Assembly: GCA_028868895.1 (NCBI GenBank) | Contig: JAGWTP010000015.1 | Location: 1-49,650, forward strand | Direction: 5' to 3' | DNA length: 49,650 nucleotides | Source: Burkholderiales bacterium | GTDB lineage: Bacteria > Pseudomonadota > Gammaproteobacteria > Burkholderiales > Burkholderiaceae_C | In this document: in pieces, positions 8,616 through 16,518 of the stretch | How positions within the stretch are numbered: position 1 is the first letter of the stretch | How the letters are laid out: each line of letters opens with the position of its first letter | Position numbers and translations under genes: made by a program | The notes under the pieces: generated by a model | Databases searched by the model: none | Told to the model about the DNA's origin: nothing | What the model saw: the letters and a program-made list of their open reading frames with translations, nothing else

Positions 8616-8642
8616 TCAAGTCCGGCGCCGCCGCGCCGATAT
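8616..8642 (+). promoter_or_regulatory. Sigma-28 (FliA) promoter for the HD-GYP / GGDEF-EAL operon
   Basis: The sequence reads TCAAGTCC (8616-8623), exactly 11 bases, then GCCGATAT (8635-8642). The sigma-28 consensus is TAAAGTTT-N11-GCCGATAA, so the -10 element matches 7 of 8 and the spacing is exact. Transcription would start near 8649, about 38 bases before the HD-GYP start codon. This implies flagellar-regulon control of the c-di-GMP enzymes downstream. Confidence 0.68.
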
Positions 8643-8653
8643 GTCCGACAAGC

Positions 8654-8676
8654 CGCGTGGGCCTGTTGCCCACGCG
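8654..8676 (+). promoter_or_regulatory. Perfect 9-bp hairpin in the HD-GYP leader
   Basis: CGCGTGGGC (8654-8662), loop CTGTT, then GCCCACGCG (8668-8676) form a perfect hairpin that would sit at the very 5' end of the message made from the sigma-28 promoter and 10 bases before the start codon. No clear Shine-Dalgarno sequence is left between hairpin and ATG. It could protect the 5' end or limit translation. Confidence 0.4.
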
Positions 8677-8686
8677 CCCCGAACGG

Positions 8687-10135
8687 ATGAAAGCAGTGGC
8701 CGGTAAAGAGCTGATCGACGTCGACGAGTTGCGCGTGGGCATGTTCGTGCACCTCGACATGAGCTGGATGTCGCACCCGTTCCCGCTCGGCAGCTTCAAG
8801 GTCGCCAGCGCCGAACAGATCGCGACGATCCGCTCGCTCGGCGTGCGCCGCGTGCGCTGGTCGCCGGCCCACAGTGACGCGGTCGAATGGGCCGAGCGCG
8901 GCGTTGCCACCCGGCCTGGCGCGCTCGATCGCGGCGTCGGCGCCGCGCCGGCCGCAGTGCCGCCCGACACGACCGGCTTCACGGCCAGCGCCGTGGACGG
9001 CCTTGCGGCCGCGCCCGCCAGTGCAACGGCGCCCGCCGCTCCGGCTGCGGCCACCGGCCTTGCCGAGGCCGAGCCGGCCACCAGCCCGATCGGCGCGCTG
9101 CCGGCCTCGCCCGAGCTCGCCGCGCGGCGCGAACACCAGCGCCGCCTGGCCGAGCAACGCGCCGCGCTGAAGCTGTGCGAGCGCCAGTTCGCCGAGGCCG
9201 CACAGGGCTGCCAATACGTCACCGAACTGGTGACGCAGCAGCCGCAGGAGGCGCGCGTCCAGGCCGAGAAGCTGTCGCAGGCGCTGGTCGACAAGATGCT
9301 GGGCGAGCAGGAGCTGTGCATCCGGCTGCTGACCGACGCGGCCGGCGACAAGGCCTCGATGCACGCGCTCAACGTGACCGTGATCTCGCTGCTGATGGGG
9401 CGCACCTTCGGCCTGTCGGGCGCCGACATGCTCGACCTCGGCGTGGGCGCGATGCTGCACGACATCGGCAAGCTCGACCTGCCCGAGCGGGTGCGCCACC
9501 ACGTCGACCACTTCAGCGCCTCGGAGCAGAGCTTTTACGAAGAGCACGTTGCACACGGCGTCGTGCACGCCCGCAAGATGGGCCTGTCGAACGGCGCGAC
9601 GCTGGTGATCGCGCAGCACCACGAGCACGCCGATGGCAGCGGCTTCCCGCTGCGCCTGAACACCGATCGCGTGACCGCGGCGGCGCGCATCGTCGCGCTG
9701 GTGAACCGCTACGACAACCTGTGCAACCCGCACCTGGCCGCGCGCGCGCTGACGCCGCACGAGTCGATCTCGCTGCTGTTCGCTCAGGGCAAGAACACGT
9801 TCGACACCGCGATCCTGGGCGCCTTCATCCGCATGATGGGCGTGTACCCGGCCGGCTCGACGGTGCAGCTCACCGACGACCGTTACGCGATGGTGGTGGG
9901 CGTGAACTCGTCGCGCCCCCTCAAGCCGCGCGTGCTGGTGCACGCCGCCGGCGTGCCGCGCGACGAGGCGCTGATCCTCGACCTCGAAGCGAGCCACGGG
10001 CTGGGCATCCGGCGCAGCCTGCGGCCGGCGCAGCTGCCGGTGGAGTCGCTCGACTACCTGGCGCCGCGCCCGCGCGCCGCGTACTTCTTCGAGCCGCGCG
10101 TGCTCGCCCGCGACGACGCGCTCGCCGCGGCCTGA
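8687..10135 (+). CDS. DUF3391-HD-GYP c-di-GMP phosphodiesterase
   Basis: The 482-residue protein has an N-terminal DUF3391 domain (from ELIDVDELRVGMFVHLDMSW), an Ala/Pro-rich linker (about 80-140), a helical segment, and an HD-GYP domain from about 220 to 390. Visible metal-ligand motifs are the early SMHALN histidine, LHDIGKLDLPERV (the HD pair), EEHVAHG and HHEHADGSGFP. The last is the GYP motif with Tyr changed to Phe. HD-GYP enzymes hydrolyse c-di-GMP to pGpG or GMP, which favours motility. It starts at ATG 8687; an in-frame GTG lies four codons later. It is followed 15 bases on by a GGDEF-EAL gene in the same operon. Confidence 0.9.
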   Translation: MKAVAGKELIDVDELRVGMFVHLDMSWMSHPFPLGSFKVASAEQIATIRSLGVRRVRWSPAHSDAVEWAERGVATRPGALDRGVGAAPAAVPPDTTGFTASAVDGLAAAPASATAPAAPAAATGLAEAEPATSPIGALPASPELAARREHQRRLAEQRAALKLCERQFAEAAQGCQYVTELVTQQPQEARVQAEKLSQALVDKMLGEQELCIRLLTDAAGDKASMHALNVTVISLLMGRTFGLSGADMLDLGVGAMLHDIGKLDLPERVRHHVDHFSASEQSFYEEHVAHGVVHARKMGLSNGATLVIAQHHEHADGSGFPLRLNTDRVTAAARIVALVNRYDNLCNPHLAARALTPHESISLLFAQGKNTFDTAILGAFIRMMGVYPAGSTVQLTDDRYAMVVGVNSSRPLKPRVLVHAAGVPRDEALILDLEASHGLGIRRSLRPAQLPVESLDYLAPRPRAAYFFEPRVLARDDALAAA

Positions 10136-10150
10136 TGCGAGGGCCCTGAG

Positions 10151-12268
10151 GTGACCAGCCACGTCGCCGTGCGGGCCGCCGGCAGCCCGGCGCTGAGCGT
10201 CTGGAGCCGCCTGATCGAGGCGATGCTCGACGCGGTCTGGCTGGTCGATGCGCGCACGCTGCGCGTCGTTGCAGCCAATCGAGCCGCCGCCACGCTGATG
10301 GCGCGCGACGTGCGCGAGCTGCTCGGCCGCGGCGTGCTCGAACTCGCCGCCACCCCCGAAGACCTGTGCTTCTGGGGCGAGGTGGCCGACGGCCTGGCCG
10401 AGACGATCGAGTCCGACACGCTGGTGCGCGGCGCCGACGGCGCCACCGTGGCGGTCACGCGCCGCGTCGAGCGCGTTGCCGGCGACGACGGCACGGCGCT
10501 GTACGTGGTCGTGCTGCACGACCGCAGCGCGCAGCTGCGCGCCGAGCGCGCGCTCGACGACAGCGTGGCCGACCTGCGCGCCACGCTCGAGTCGACGCTC
10601 GACGGCATCCTCGTCACCGACCTCGCCGGGCGCATCCGCCACTTCAACCAGCGCTTTGCACAACTGTGGAAGATGCCGGCAGAACTGCTCGAGCGGCGCG
10701 ACGACGACGCGGTGCACGCCTGGATGCGCCGCAGCGCCGCCGGTGGCGAGCGGGTTGCGCACGACGCGGCAGCGCTCGACGCGGCGCTGCCGCCGAGCGA
10801 GCGCGAGTTGCTGCGGCTGGACGGCGGCATCGTGCTCGAGCGGGTGACGACGCCGCAGCGCATGCACGGCCAGCCGATCGGCCGGGTGCATGTGTTCCGC
10901 GACATCACGGCGCAGCTCGAAGCCAACCAGCGCATCCAGGTGCTGTCGTACACCGACGCACTGACCGGGCTGCCGAACCGCCGGCTGCTCGCCGACCGTG
11001 TCGAGGGCGCACTGGCGATGGCCCGGCGCGACGGCACGCCGTTCGCGCTGCTGTTCCTCAACCTGGATCGCTTCAGCCACATCAACGAAACGCTGGGCAG
11101 CGCATTCGGCGACCGCGTGCTGCTCGACGTGGCCGAGCGCATCAAGGCTTGCGTGCGCCAGGTCGACACGGTGGCGCGCCTGGGCGGCGACGAGTTCGTG
11201 GTGCTCGTCCACCAGACCGACGAGCAGGGCGCCGAGGCCGCCGCACGGCGCGTGCTGGCGGCGCTCGATCGCCCGTTCACGCACGGCGACATGAGCTTCA
11301 CCGTGACCGCCAGCCTGGGCCTGGCGCTGCACCCGAACGACGGCGCCACGCTGGACGAACTGCTGCGCCGCTCCGACGCCGCGATGCGTGACGCCAAGCG
11401 CGCCGGCCGCGCCGGCTTTCGCTTCCACCGGCCGCGCGCCACGCCGACCACTGGGCCTGCGCGATCGCGCCTGCAGCTCGACCACGCGATGCGCCTGGCG
11501 CTCGCGCAGGGGCGCTTCCGGCTGCACTACCAGCCGCAGGTCGACCTGCACAGCGGCCGGGTGGTCGGGGCCGAGGCGCTGATCCGTTGGCGCGACCCCG
11601 AGCTCGGCGACATCGCGCCGGGCGAGTTCATCCCGGTCGCCGAAGAGAGCGGCTTCATCGTCGCGCTCGGCGACTGGGTGCTCGGGCGCGCCGTCAACCA
11701 GGCCGCGGCGTGGCTGGCGGCGGGCCTGCGGCTGACGGTGTCGGTCAATGTGTCGGCCTTGCAGTTCCAGCAGCCGGGCTTCGTCGAAGGCGTCACCGCG
11801 ACGCTGCGCGGCGCGGGCCTGCCGCCGCAGTGGCTGGAGCTCGAACTCACCGAGTCGTGCCTGATCCACGACGCGCCCGATGCGATGCAGCGCCTGCACG
11901 CCCTCGCGCAACTGGGCGTGAAGCTGGCGATCGACGACTTCGGCACCGGCTATTCGAGCCTGGCCTACCTGAAGCGCTTTCCGATCGGGCGGCTGAAGAT
12001 CGACCGCAGCTTCGTCGCCGGGCTGCCCGGCGAAGACAGCGATGCGGCCATCGTGCAGGCGATCCTGCACCTGGGCCGTGCGCTGCAGCTGCAGGTGGTT
12101 GCCGAGGGCGTCGAGACCGAAGCCCAGCGCGCGTTCCTGCAGCAGGCCGGCTGCGACCTGTACCAGGGCTACCTGTACGCACCCGCGCTCAACGTGGCCG
12201 CCTTCGAGCGCTGCCTGGGCGTGGACGCAACGGCGCGCGGCGATCTGGGCCCGCTGCCGCGACCCTGA
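10151..12268 (+). CDS. PAS-PAS-GGDEF-EAL c-di-GMP turnover protein
   Basis: The 705-residue protein begins at GTG. Two PAS-like sensor domains (about 18-125 and 140-255) precede a GGDEF domain (260-425) and an EAL domain (440-690). The GGDEF loop (345-349) is intact and has an RQVD inhibitory I-site exactly five residues upstream. However, the first metal-binding aspartate is Asn304 (FLNLDRF instead of the usual DLD), so cyclase activity is doubtful. The EAL side keeps EAL (475-477), TESCLIHD, IDDFGTGYSS, LKID and VAEGVET, so it looks like an active phosphodiesterase, possibly tuned by GTP or c-di-GMP binding to the GGDEF part. It is co-transcribed with the HD-GYP gene. Confidence 0.92.
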   Translation: MTSHVAVRAAGSPALSVWSRLIEAMLDAVWLVDARTLRVVAANRAAATLMARDVRELLGRGVLELAATPEDLCFWGEVADGLAETIESDTLVRGADGATVAVTRRVERVAGDDGTALYVVVLHDRSAQLRAERALDDSVADLRATLESTLDGILVTDLAGRIRHFNQRFAQLWKMPAELLERRDDDAVHAWMRRSAAGGERVAHDAAALDAALPPSERELLRLDGGIVLERVTTPQRMHGQPIGRVHVFRDITAQLEANQRIQVLSYTDALTGLPNRRLLADRVEGALAMARRDGTPFALLFLNLDRFSHINETLGSAFGDRVLLDVAERIKACVRQVDTVARLGGDEFVVLVHQTDEQGAEAAARRVLAALDRPFTHGDMSFTVTASLGLALHPNDGATLDELLRRSDAAMRDAKRAGRAGFRFHRPRATPTTGPARSRLQLDHAMRLALAQGRFRLHYQPQVDLHSGRVVGAEALIRWRDPELGDIAPGEFIPVAEESGFIVALGDWVLGRAVNQAAAWLAAGLRLTVSVNVSALQFQQPGFVEGVTATLRGAGLPPQWLELELTESCLIHDAPDAMQRLHALAQLGVKLAIDDFGTGYSSLAYLKRFPIGRLKIDRSFVAGLPGEDSDAAIVQAILHLGRALQLQVVAEGVETEAQRAFLQQAGCDLYQGYLYAPALNVAAFERCLGVDATARGDLGPLPRP

Positions 12269-12337
12269 GATCGAGGGCCGGGATCGCCTGGCGTTGCTCG
12301 AACGCAAGCATTCGGTGCGGGTTGTTTGTACAGTCGT

Positions 12338-12351
12338 GGCACGGAGGTGCC
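12338..12351 (+). promoter_or_regulatory. Hairpin holding the Shine-Dalgarno of the CFA synthase gene
   Basis: GGCAC (12338-12342), loop GGAG, GTGCC (12347-12351) form a perfect stem-loop three bases before the ATG of the CFA synthase gene. The ribosome site GGAGG lies across the loop and the first base of the right arm, so pairing could limit ribosome access. The stem is only 5 bp, so the effect may be small. Confidence 0.3.
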
Positions 12352-12354
12352 GCG

Positions 12355-13608
12355 ATGCTGGTGATCGATTCGTTGCTCGAGCGCAAGCTTGAAACCCTGT
12401 CCGCGCCGCTCGCGGTGGTGCTTCCCGACGGCCACCACATGGGCCCGCGCGACGCGGCGGTCACGATCCGGCTGAAGCAGTGGTCGTCGCTGCCCCATGT
12501 TGCCTCCGGCGAGGTCGGCAAGGTGGCGCAGGACTACGTCGAGGACAAGCTCGACTTCGACGGCAGCGTGCGCGACCTGATGCGCGTGGCCACGCAGATG
12601 ATCGCCACCGACCCGACCCAGGAGGTCGGCAATAACAGCACGCTGAACTGGTGGCGCGAGATCCGCCTGAACGCGCGCTCGCGCGCACGCCACCAGGTGC
12701 AGGCCGATGCCCGGCAGGTGCAGTTCCACTACGACGTGTCGGATGCCTTCTACGCGCTCTGGCTCGATCCGATGCGGCTGTATTCGTGCGCCTATTTCCG
12801 CGACGCCGAGATGACCCTGGCGCAGGCGCAGCAGGCCAAGCTCGACCACATCTGCCGCAAGCTGATGCTGCGCCCGGGCGAGCGTTTCCTCGACATCGGT
12901 GCCGGCTGGGGCGGCTTGCTGTTCTGGGCCGGCGAGCACTACGGCGTGCGCGCCCACGGCATCACCCTGAGCCGCAACCAGCACGCCCACGTGAACCACC
13001 TGATCGACGCGCGCGGGCTGCGCGGCCGGGTGACGATGGAGCTGCGCGACTACCGCGAGCTGCCCGAGGCCGAGCCGTTCGACAAGATCGCTTCGGTGGG
13101 CATGTTCGAGCATGTCGGGCGGGCGCTGCTGCCGGCGTACTTCGCCAAGATCCACCGCCTGCTCGTGCCCGGCGGCCTGCTGCTGAACCATGGCATCACC
13201 GCGGCCGGCACGCGCAACCACCAGCTCGGCGCGGGCATGGGCGACTTCATCGAGCGCTACATCTTCCCCGGCGGCGAGCTGATCCACGTCTCGAAGGTCG
13301 CCGAGGTGATGAGCGAGGCGCGGTTCGAGCCGCTCGACCTGGAGAACCTGCGCCCCCACTATGCGCGCACGCTGTGGGCGTGGAGCGACGCGCTCGAGGC
13401 TCGGCTCGGGCAAGCGCGCGAACTGACCCGCGACAGCGTGGTGCGCGCCTACCGGCTTTACCTGGCGGGCAGCGCGATGGGCTTCGAGCAGGGCTGGATG
13501 AGCCTGTTCCAGATGCTGGCCGCCAAGCCCACCGGACGCGTCGACGACGGCCCGATGCGCGGCGCACAATCGCAGTACCCGTTCAACCGGGGCTACATGT
13601 ACGGTTGA
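12355..13608 (+). CDS. cfa: Cyclopropane-fatty-acyl-phospholipid synthase family protein
   Basis: The 417-residue product has a GGAGG ribosome site and the two-part layout of CFA synthases: an N-terminal lipid-binding domain (1-120) and a methyltransferase domain starting with VQFHYDVSDAFYALWLDP. The SAM motif is LDIGAGWGGLLFW near residue 180. It also has LYSCAYF, SVGMFEHVG and the substrate-site segments HGITAAGTRN and ERYIFPGGEL. The family adds a methylene (or methyl) group from SAM across acyl-chain double bonds in membrane phospholipids. It is longer at the C-terminus than E. coli Cfa (382 residues). It begins a plus-strand run of six genes and is a different subfamily from the methyltransferase at 5714. 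Confidence 0.9.
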   Translation: MLVIDSLLERKLETLSAPLAVVLPDGHHMGPRDAAVTIRLKQWSSLPHVASGEVGKVAQDYVEDKLDFDGSVRDLMRVATQMIATDPTQEVGNNSTLNWWREIRLNARSRARHQVQADARQVQFHYDVSDAFYALWLDPMRLYSCAYFRDAEMTLAQAQQAKLDHICRKLMLRPGERFLDIGAGWGGLLFWAGEHYGVRAHGITLSRNQHAHVNHLIDARGLRGRVTMELRDYRELPEAEPFDKIASVGMFEHVGRALLPAYFAKIHRLLVPGGLLLNHGITAAGTRNHQLGAGMGDFIERYIFPGGELIHVSKVAEVMSEARFEPLDLENLRPHYARTLWAWSDALEARLGQARELTRDSVVRAYRLYLAGSAMGFEQGWMSLFQMLAAKPTGRVDDGPMRGAQSQYPFNRGYMYG

Positions 13609-13634
13609 TCCGAAACCGTTGAAGGCTCCAACCC

Positions 13635-13958
13635 ATGATCTACAAATTCAAGTCCAAGGCCGCCGGCGACGTCATCATGACGGGCCCGTCCGGCGACGAC
13701 GTGCTGCGCCTGATCGGCAAGCCGGCCGCAGTGCAAGGCATCATCGAAGCGGCGTCGATGCCGGCGGCCATCGCCGCGCTCGAGCAGGCCGTCGCCGCCG
13801 ACGAGGCGGCGCGCGCGCAGGCCGAACGCGACGCCGCGGCCGAAGGCCACAAGCTCGCGCCGCGCGAGGCGGTCACGCTGCGCCAGCGTGCCTGGCCGCT
13901 GGTGGAGATGATGAAGCGCTCGATCGGCGAGAACGCCGACATCGTCTGGGGGGTGTGA
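13635..13958 (+). CDS. DUF1840 domain protein
   Basis: The 107-residue soluble protein opens with MIYKFKSKAAGDVIMTGPSGDDVLRLIGK, the signature start of the DUF1840 family of small betaproteobacterial proteins. It continues with a helical, alanine-rich middle and ends with RAWPLVEMMKRSIGENADIVWGV. The family is conserved in Burkholderiales but has no known function. It lies 26 bases after the CFA synthase and 13 bases before the PEBP gene, so it is probably co-transcribed with both. Confidence 0.85.
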   Translation: MIYKFKSKAAGDVIMTGPSGDDVLRLIGKPAAVQGIIEAASMPAAIAALEQAVAADEAARAQAERDAAAEGHKLAPREAVTLRQRAWPLVEMMKRSIGENADIVWGV

Positions 13959-13971
13959 TGAGGACCGCGGC

Positions 13972-14622
13972 ATGAGACTGTGGAGCGACAGCTGGATCAA
14001 CGGTGAACGCATCCCGGTGCGCTTTGCCGCAGGCAAGCCCGACGGGCGCGGCGGAGTGACCTTCTCCGACAACCTGAGCCCGCACCTGGCCTGGAGCGAG
14101 GTGCCTGCCGGCACGCGGTCGTTCGCGCTGATCTGCCACGACTTCGACGTGCCCAGCCGCGGCGACGATGTGAACCAGATCGGTCGGGAGATCCCCGCCG
14201 ACCTGCCGCGGGTCGACTTCTTCCACTGGGTCATGGTCGACCTGCCGGCCACGCTCGGCGAGATCACCGAAGGCCAGTTCAGCCGCGGCTTCACCGCGCG
14301 CGGCAAGCCCGGCCCGGCGCTCAGCGGCCCGGCATACGCCGGTCTGCCGGCCGCCCGCCAGGGCCTGAACGACTACACCGGCTGGTTTGCCGGCGACCTC
14401 GAGATGGCCGGCAACTACTTCGGCTACGACGGCCCGTTCCCGCCGTTCAACGATTCGCTGATCCACCACTACGTGTTCACGGTGTACGCGCTGTCGGTGG
14501 CGCGCGCGCCGGTCGAGGGCCACTTCACCGGCGCGCAGGTGCGTGCGGCGATCTACCCGCACATCCTGGCCGAGGCCACGCACTCGGGCACCTACACGCT
14601 GAACCCGCGGTTGCTCCGGTGA
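13972..14622 (+). CDS. YbhB/PEBP family protein (Raf-kinase-inhibitor-like)
   Basis: The 216-residue protein fits the phosphatidylethanolamine-binding-protein fold of bacterial YbhB/YbcL proteins: TFSDNLSPHLAWSEVPAGTRSFALICHDFDVP, then FFHWVMVDLPA, a Gly/Pro loop and the late HHYVFTVYALSV strand. It is somewhat longer than E. coli YbhB (158) because of insertions after the DFD motif (DVPSRGDDVNQIGREIPADLPR) and before the PPF segment. Its ligand is unknown. The stop overlaps the GTG start of the next gene (GTGA), so the two are translationally coupled. Confidence 0.88.
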   Translation: MRLWSDSWINGERIPVRFAAGKPDGRGGVTFSDNLSPHLAWSEVPAGTRSFALICHDFDVPSRGDDVNQIGREIPADLPRVDFFHWVMVDLPATLGEITEGQFSRGFTARGKPGPALSGPAYAGLPAARQGLNDYTGWFAGDLEMAGNYFGYDGPFPPFNDSLIHHYVFTVYALSVARAPVEGHFTGAQVRAAIYPHILAEATHSGTYTLNPRLLR

Positions 14623-15326
14623 GCGGGCCGGGCATGCCGATGGCCGACGAGCAGCAGGCCACGCGCGTGCTCGCGATCCGCCACGGCGAGACCGACTGGA
14701 ATGTCGACGGCCGCATCCAGGGCCAGCTCGACGTGCCGCTCAACGCCACCGGGCGGTGGCAGGTCGGCCGGCTCGCGCTGGCGCTGGCCGACGAAGCCAT
14801 CGAAGCCGTGTACGCCAGCGACCTGCTGCGCGCGTACGAGACCGCGCAGGCGGTGGTGAACGGCTCGGGCCGGGGGGTCGTCACCGATGTCGGCCTGCGC
14901 GAACGCGGCTTCGGCGCCTTCGAGGGCCTGAGCTACGCCGAGATCAACCAGCGCTGGCCCGAGCAGAGCGAGCGCTGGCGCAAGCGCGACCCTGACTTCG
15001 GCGCGCCGGGCGGCGAAACCTTGAACCAGTTCTACGCGCGCAGCGTGGCCACCGCCGCGCGCCTGGCCGCGCTGCACCCGGGCCGGACGATCGCGCTGGT
15101 GTCGCACGGCGGCGTGATGGACTGCCTGTACCGCGCCGCCTCGCGCATCGCGCTCGACGCGCCGCGCTCGTGGCAGCTCGGCAACGCCAGCATCAACCGG
15201 CTGCTCTACACGCCGCAGGGCTTCACGCTGATCGGCTGGAGCGACGACCATCACCTCGACGGCCATGCCGGCGGCGAGTTCGGCGACGCCGAACCGGCGC
15301 CGGCACGCACCGGGCTCGAGGCGTGA
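14619..15326 (+). CDS. Histidine phosphatase family protein (phosphoglycerate mutase-like)
   Basis: The 235-residue product starts at a GTG that overlaps the preceding stop codon. It carries the catalytic RHGETDWNVDGRIQGQLDVPL motif of the GpmB/CobC branch (nucleophilic His in RHG), ASDLLRAYETAQ, LRERGFGAFEGL with the acid residue, and the second catalytic histidine in LVSHGGVMDCL. Members are small-molecule phosphatases; the substrate cannot be read from the sequence. A start at the later MADEQQ methionine is possible. Confidence 0.9.
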   Translation: MSGPGMPMADEQQATRVLAIRHGETDWNVDGRIQGQLDVPLNATGRWQVGRLALALADEAIEAVYASDLLRAYETAQAVVNGSGRGVVTDVGLRERGFGAFEGLSYAEINQRWPEQSERWRKRDPDFGAPGGETLNQFYARSVATAARLAALHPGRTIALVSHGGVMDCLYRAASRIALDAPRSWQLGNASINRLLYTPQGFTLIGWSDDHHLDGHAGGEFGDAEPAPARTGLEA

Positions 15327-15339
15327 GTCGGGGGCCGGC

Positions 15340-16479
15340 ATGAACGTGCGTCCCGCGGCCAGCGTCGGCGACCCGGTCGAGCGCATCGACACCCCGGCGC
15401 TGGTGATCAACCTCGACGCGATGCAGCGCAACCTCGCGGCGATGGCCGGCTTCGCCCGGGACCACGGCCTGGCGCTGCGCCCGCACGCCAAGATGCACAA
15501 GAGCGCGGTGCTCGCCAGGCTGCAGATCGCGGCCGGGGCGGTCGGCGTGTGCGTGCAAAAACTCAGCGAGGCCGAGGCCCTGGGCGCGGCCGGCGTGACC
15601 GACATCTACATCAGCAACGAGATCGTCGACGCCGGCAAGCTGCAGCGTTTGGCGGCGCTCGCCGGTCGCATCCAGCTGGCGCTGGCGGTCGACTCGGTGC
15701 TCGGCGTCGAGCGGCTCGCGCACGCGCTGCACGCGGCCGGCACGATGGCCGACGTGCTGGTCGAGGTCGACGTCGGCCAGGGCCGCTGCGGCGTCGCACC
15801 CGCCGCGGCCGGCGCGCTCGCACACCAGGTGGTCGCGCACGGGCTGCGCTTCGCCGGGCTGCAGGCCTACCACGGCCGCGCCCAGCACCTGCGCAGCGCC
15901 GGCGCGCGCGAAGCCGCGATCGAGCACGCGGTGACGCTGGTGCGCGCCGCCCAGGCGGGCATCACGTCGGCCGGCATGCGCTGCCCGCTCGTCACCGGCG
16001 GGGGCACCGGCAGCTTCGTGTTCGAGGCCGTCAGCGGCGTCTACGGCGAGCTGCAATGCGGCAGCTACCTGTTCATGGACCGCGACTACGCCGACAACGA
16101 GCCTGCGTTCGAAGGGCCGCGCTTCGAGCACGCGCTGTTCGTCAAGTCGCAGGTGATGAGCCGGGGCGCCTCGCACGCGGTCGTCGATGCCGGCCACAAG
16201 GCGCACGCGATCGACTCCGGCCTGCCGCGCGTCTGGCAGCCGCACGGGCGCGGTGCGCTCGAGTTCGGCAACGGCGGCGACGAGCACGGCATCCTGCGCC
16301 CGGGCGCGCACGCGTCGGCGGCCGACCTGCCGCAACTCGGCCAGACCGTCTGGCTGGTTCCCGGCCACTGCGACCCGACCGTCAACCTGCACGCCCACTA
16401 CATCGCCGTGCGCGGCGGGCTGGCGCACGGCGTGGTCGAGGCGGTGTGGCCGATCGATGCGCGTGGCTGCCTGGCATGA
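15340..16479 (+). CDS. DSD1-type PLP enzyme (D-threonine aldolase / D-serine dehydratase-like)
   Basis: The 379-residue product is an alanine-racemase-fold type-III PLP enzyme. IDTPALVINLDAMQRNL is followed by PHAKMHKS, which holds the PLP lysine. EVDVGQGRCGV and TGGGTGSF (phosphate binding) follow, and VPGHCDPTVNLH near the C-terminus contains the His and Cys that bind zinc in this family. It probably cleaves or dehydrates D-beta-hydroxy amino acids such as D-threonine or D-serine. The start ATG lies 14 bases after the phosphatase stop, so the genes appear to share a transcript. Confidence 0.88.
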   Translation: MNVRPAASVGDPVERIDTPALVINLDAMQRNLAAMAGFARDHGLALRPHAKMHKSAVLARLQIAAGAVGVCVQKLSEAEALGAAGVTDIYISNEIVDAGKLQRLAALAGRIQLALAVDSVLGVERLAHALHAAGTMADVLVEVDVGQGRCGVAPAAAGALAHQVVAHGLRFAGLQAYHGRAQHLRSAGAREAAIEHAVTLVRAAQAGITSAGMRCPLVTGGGTGSFVFEAVSGVYGELQCGSYLFMDRDYADNEPAFEGPRFEHALFVKSQVMSRGASHAVVDAGHKAHAIDSGLPRVWQPHGRGALEFGNGGDEHGILRPGAHASAADLPQLGQTVWLVPGHCDPTVNLHAHYIAVRGGLAHGVVEAVWPIDARGCLA

Positions 16480-16518
16480 GCCGCGCGGTGCGTTGACCGG
16501 CGCCGCCATACCCTCGTC

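Noticed and set aside
6688-12307. Very long minus-strand open frames (927 and 1294 codons) across the HD-GYP, GGDEF-EAL and regulator genes
   Set aside because: They are shadows of plus-strand genes with clear domains; their translations are Arg/Ala/His-rich, low in complexity and show no motifs. Long antisense frames are expected in DNA this rich in G and C.
5714-13608. Idea that the two CFA-type genes are a recent duplication
   Set aside because: They differ in length, N-terminal domain and SAM motif (LELGCGWGSL versus LDIGAGWGGLL), so they are distinct subfamilies.
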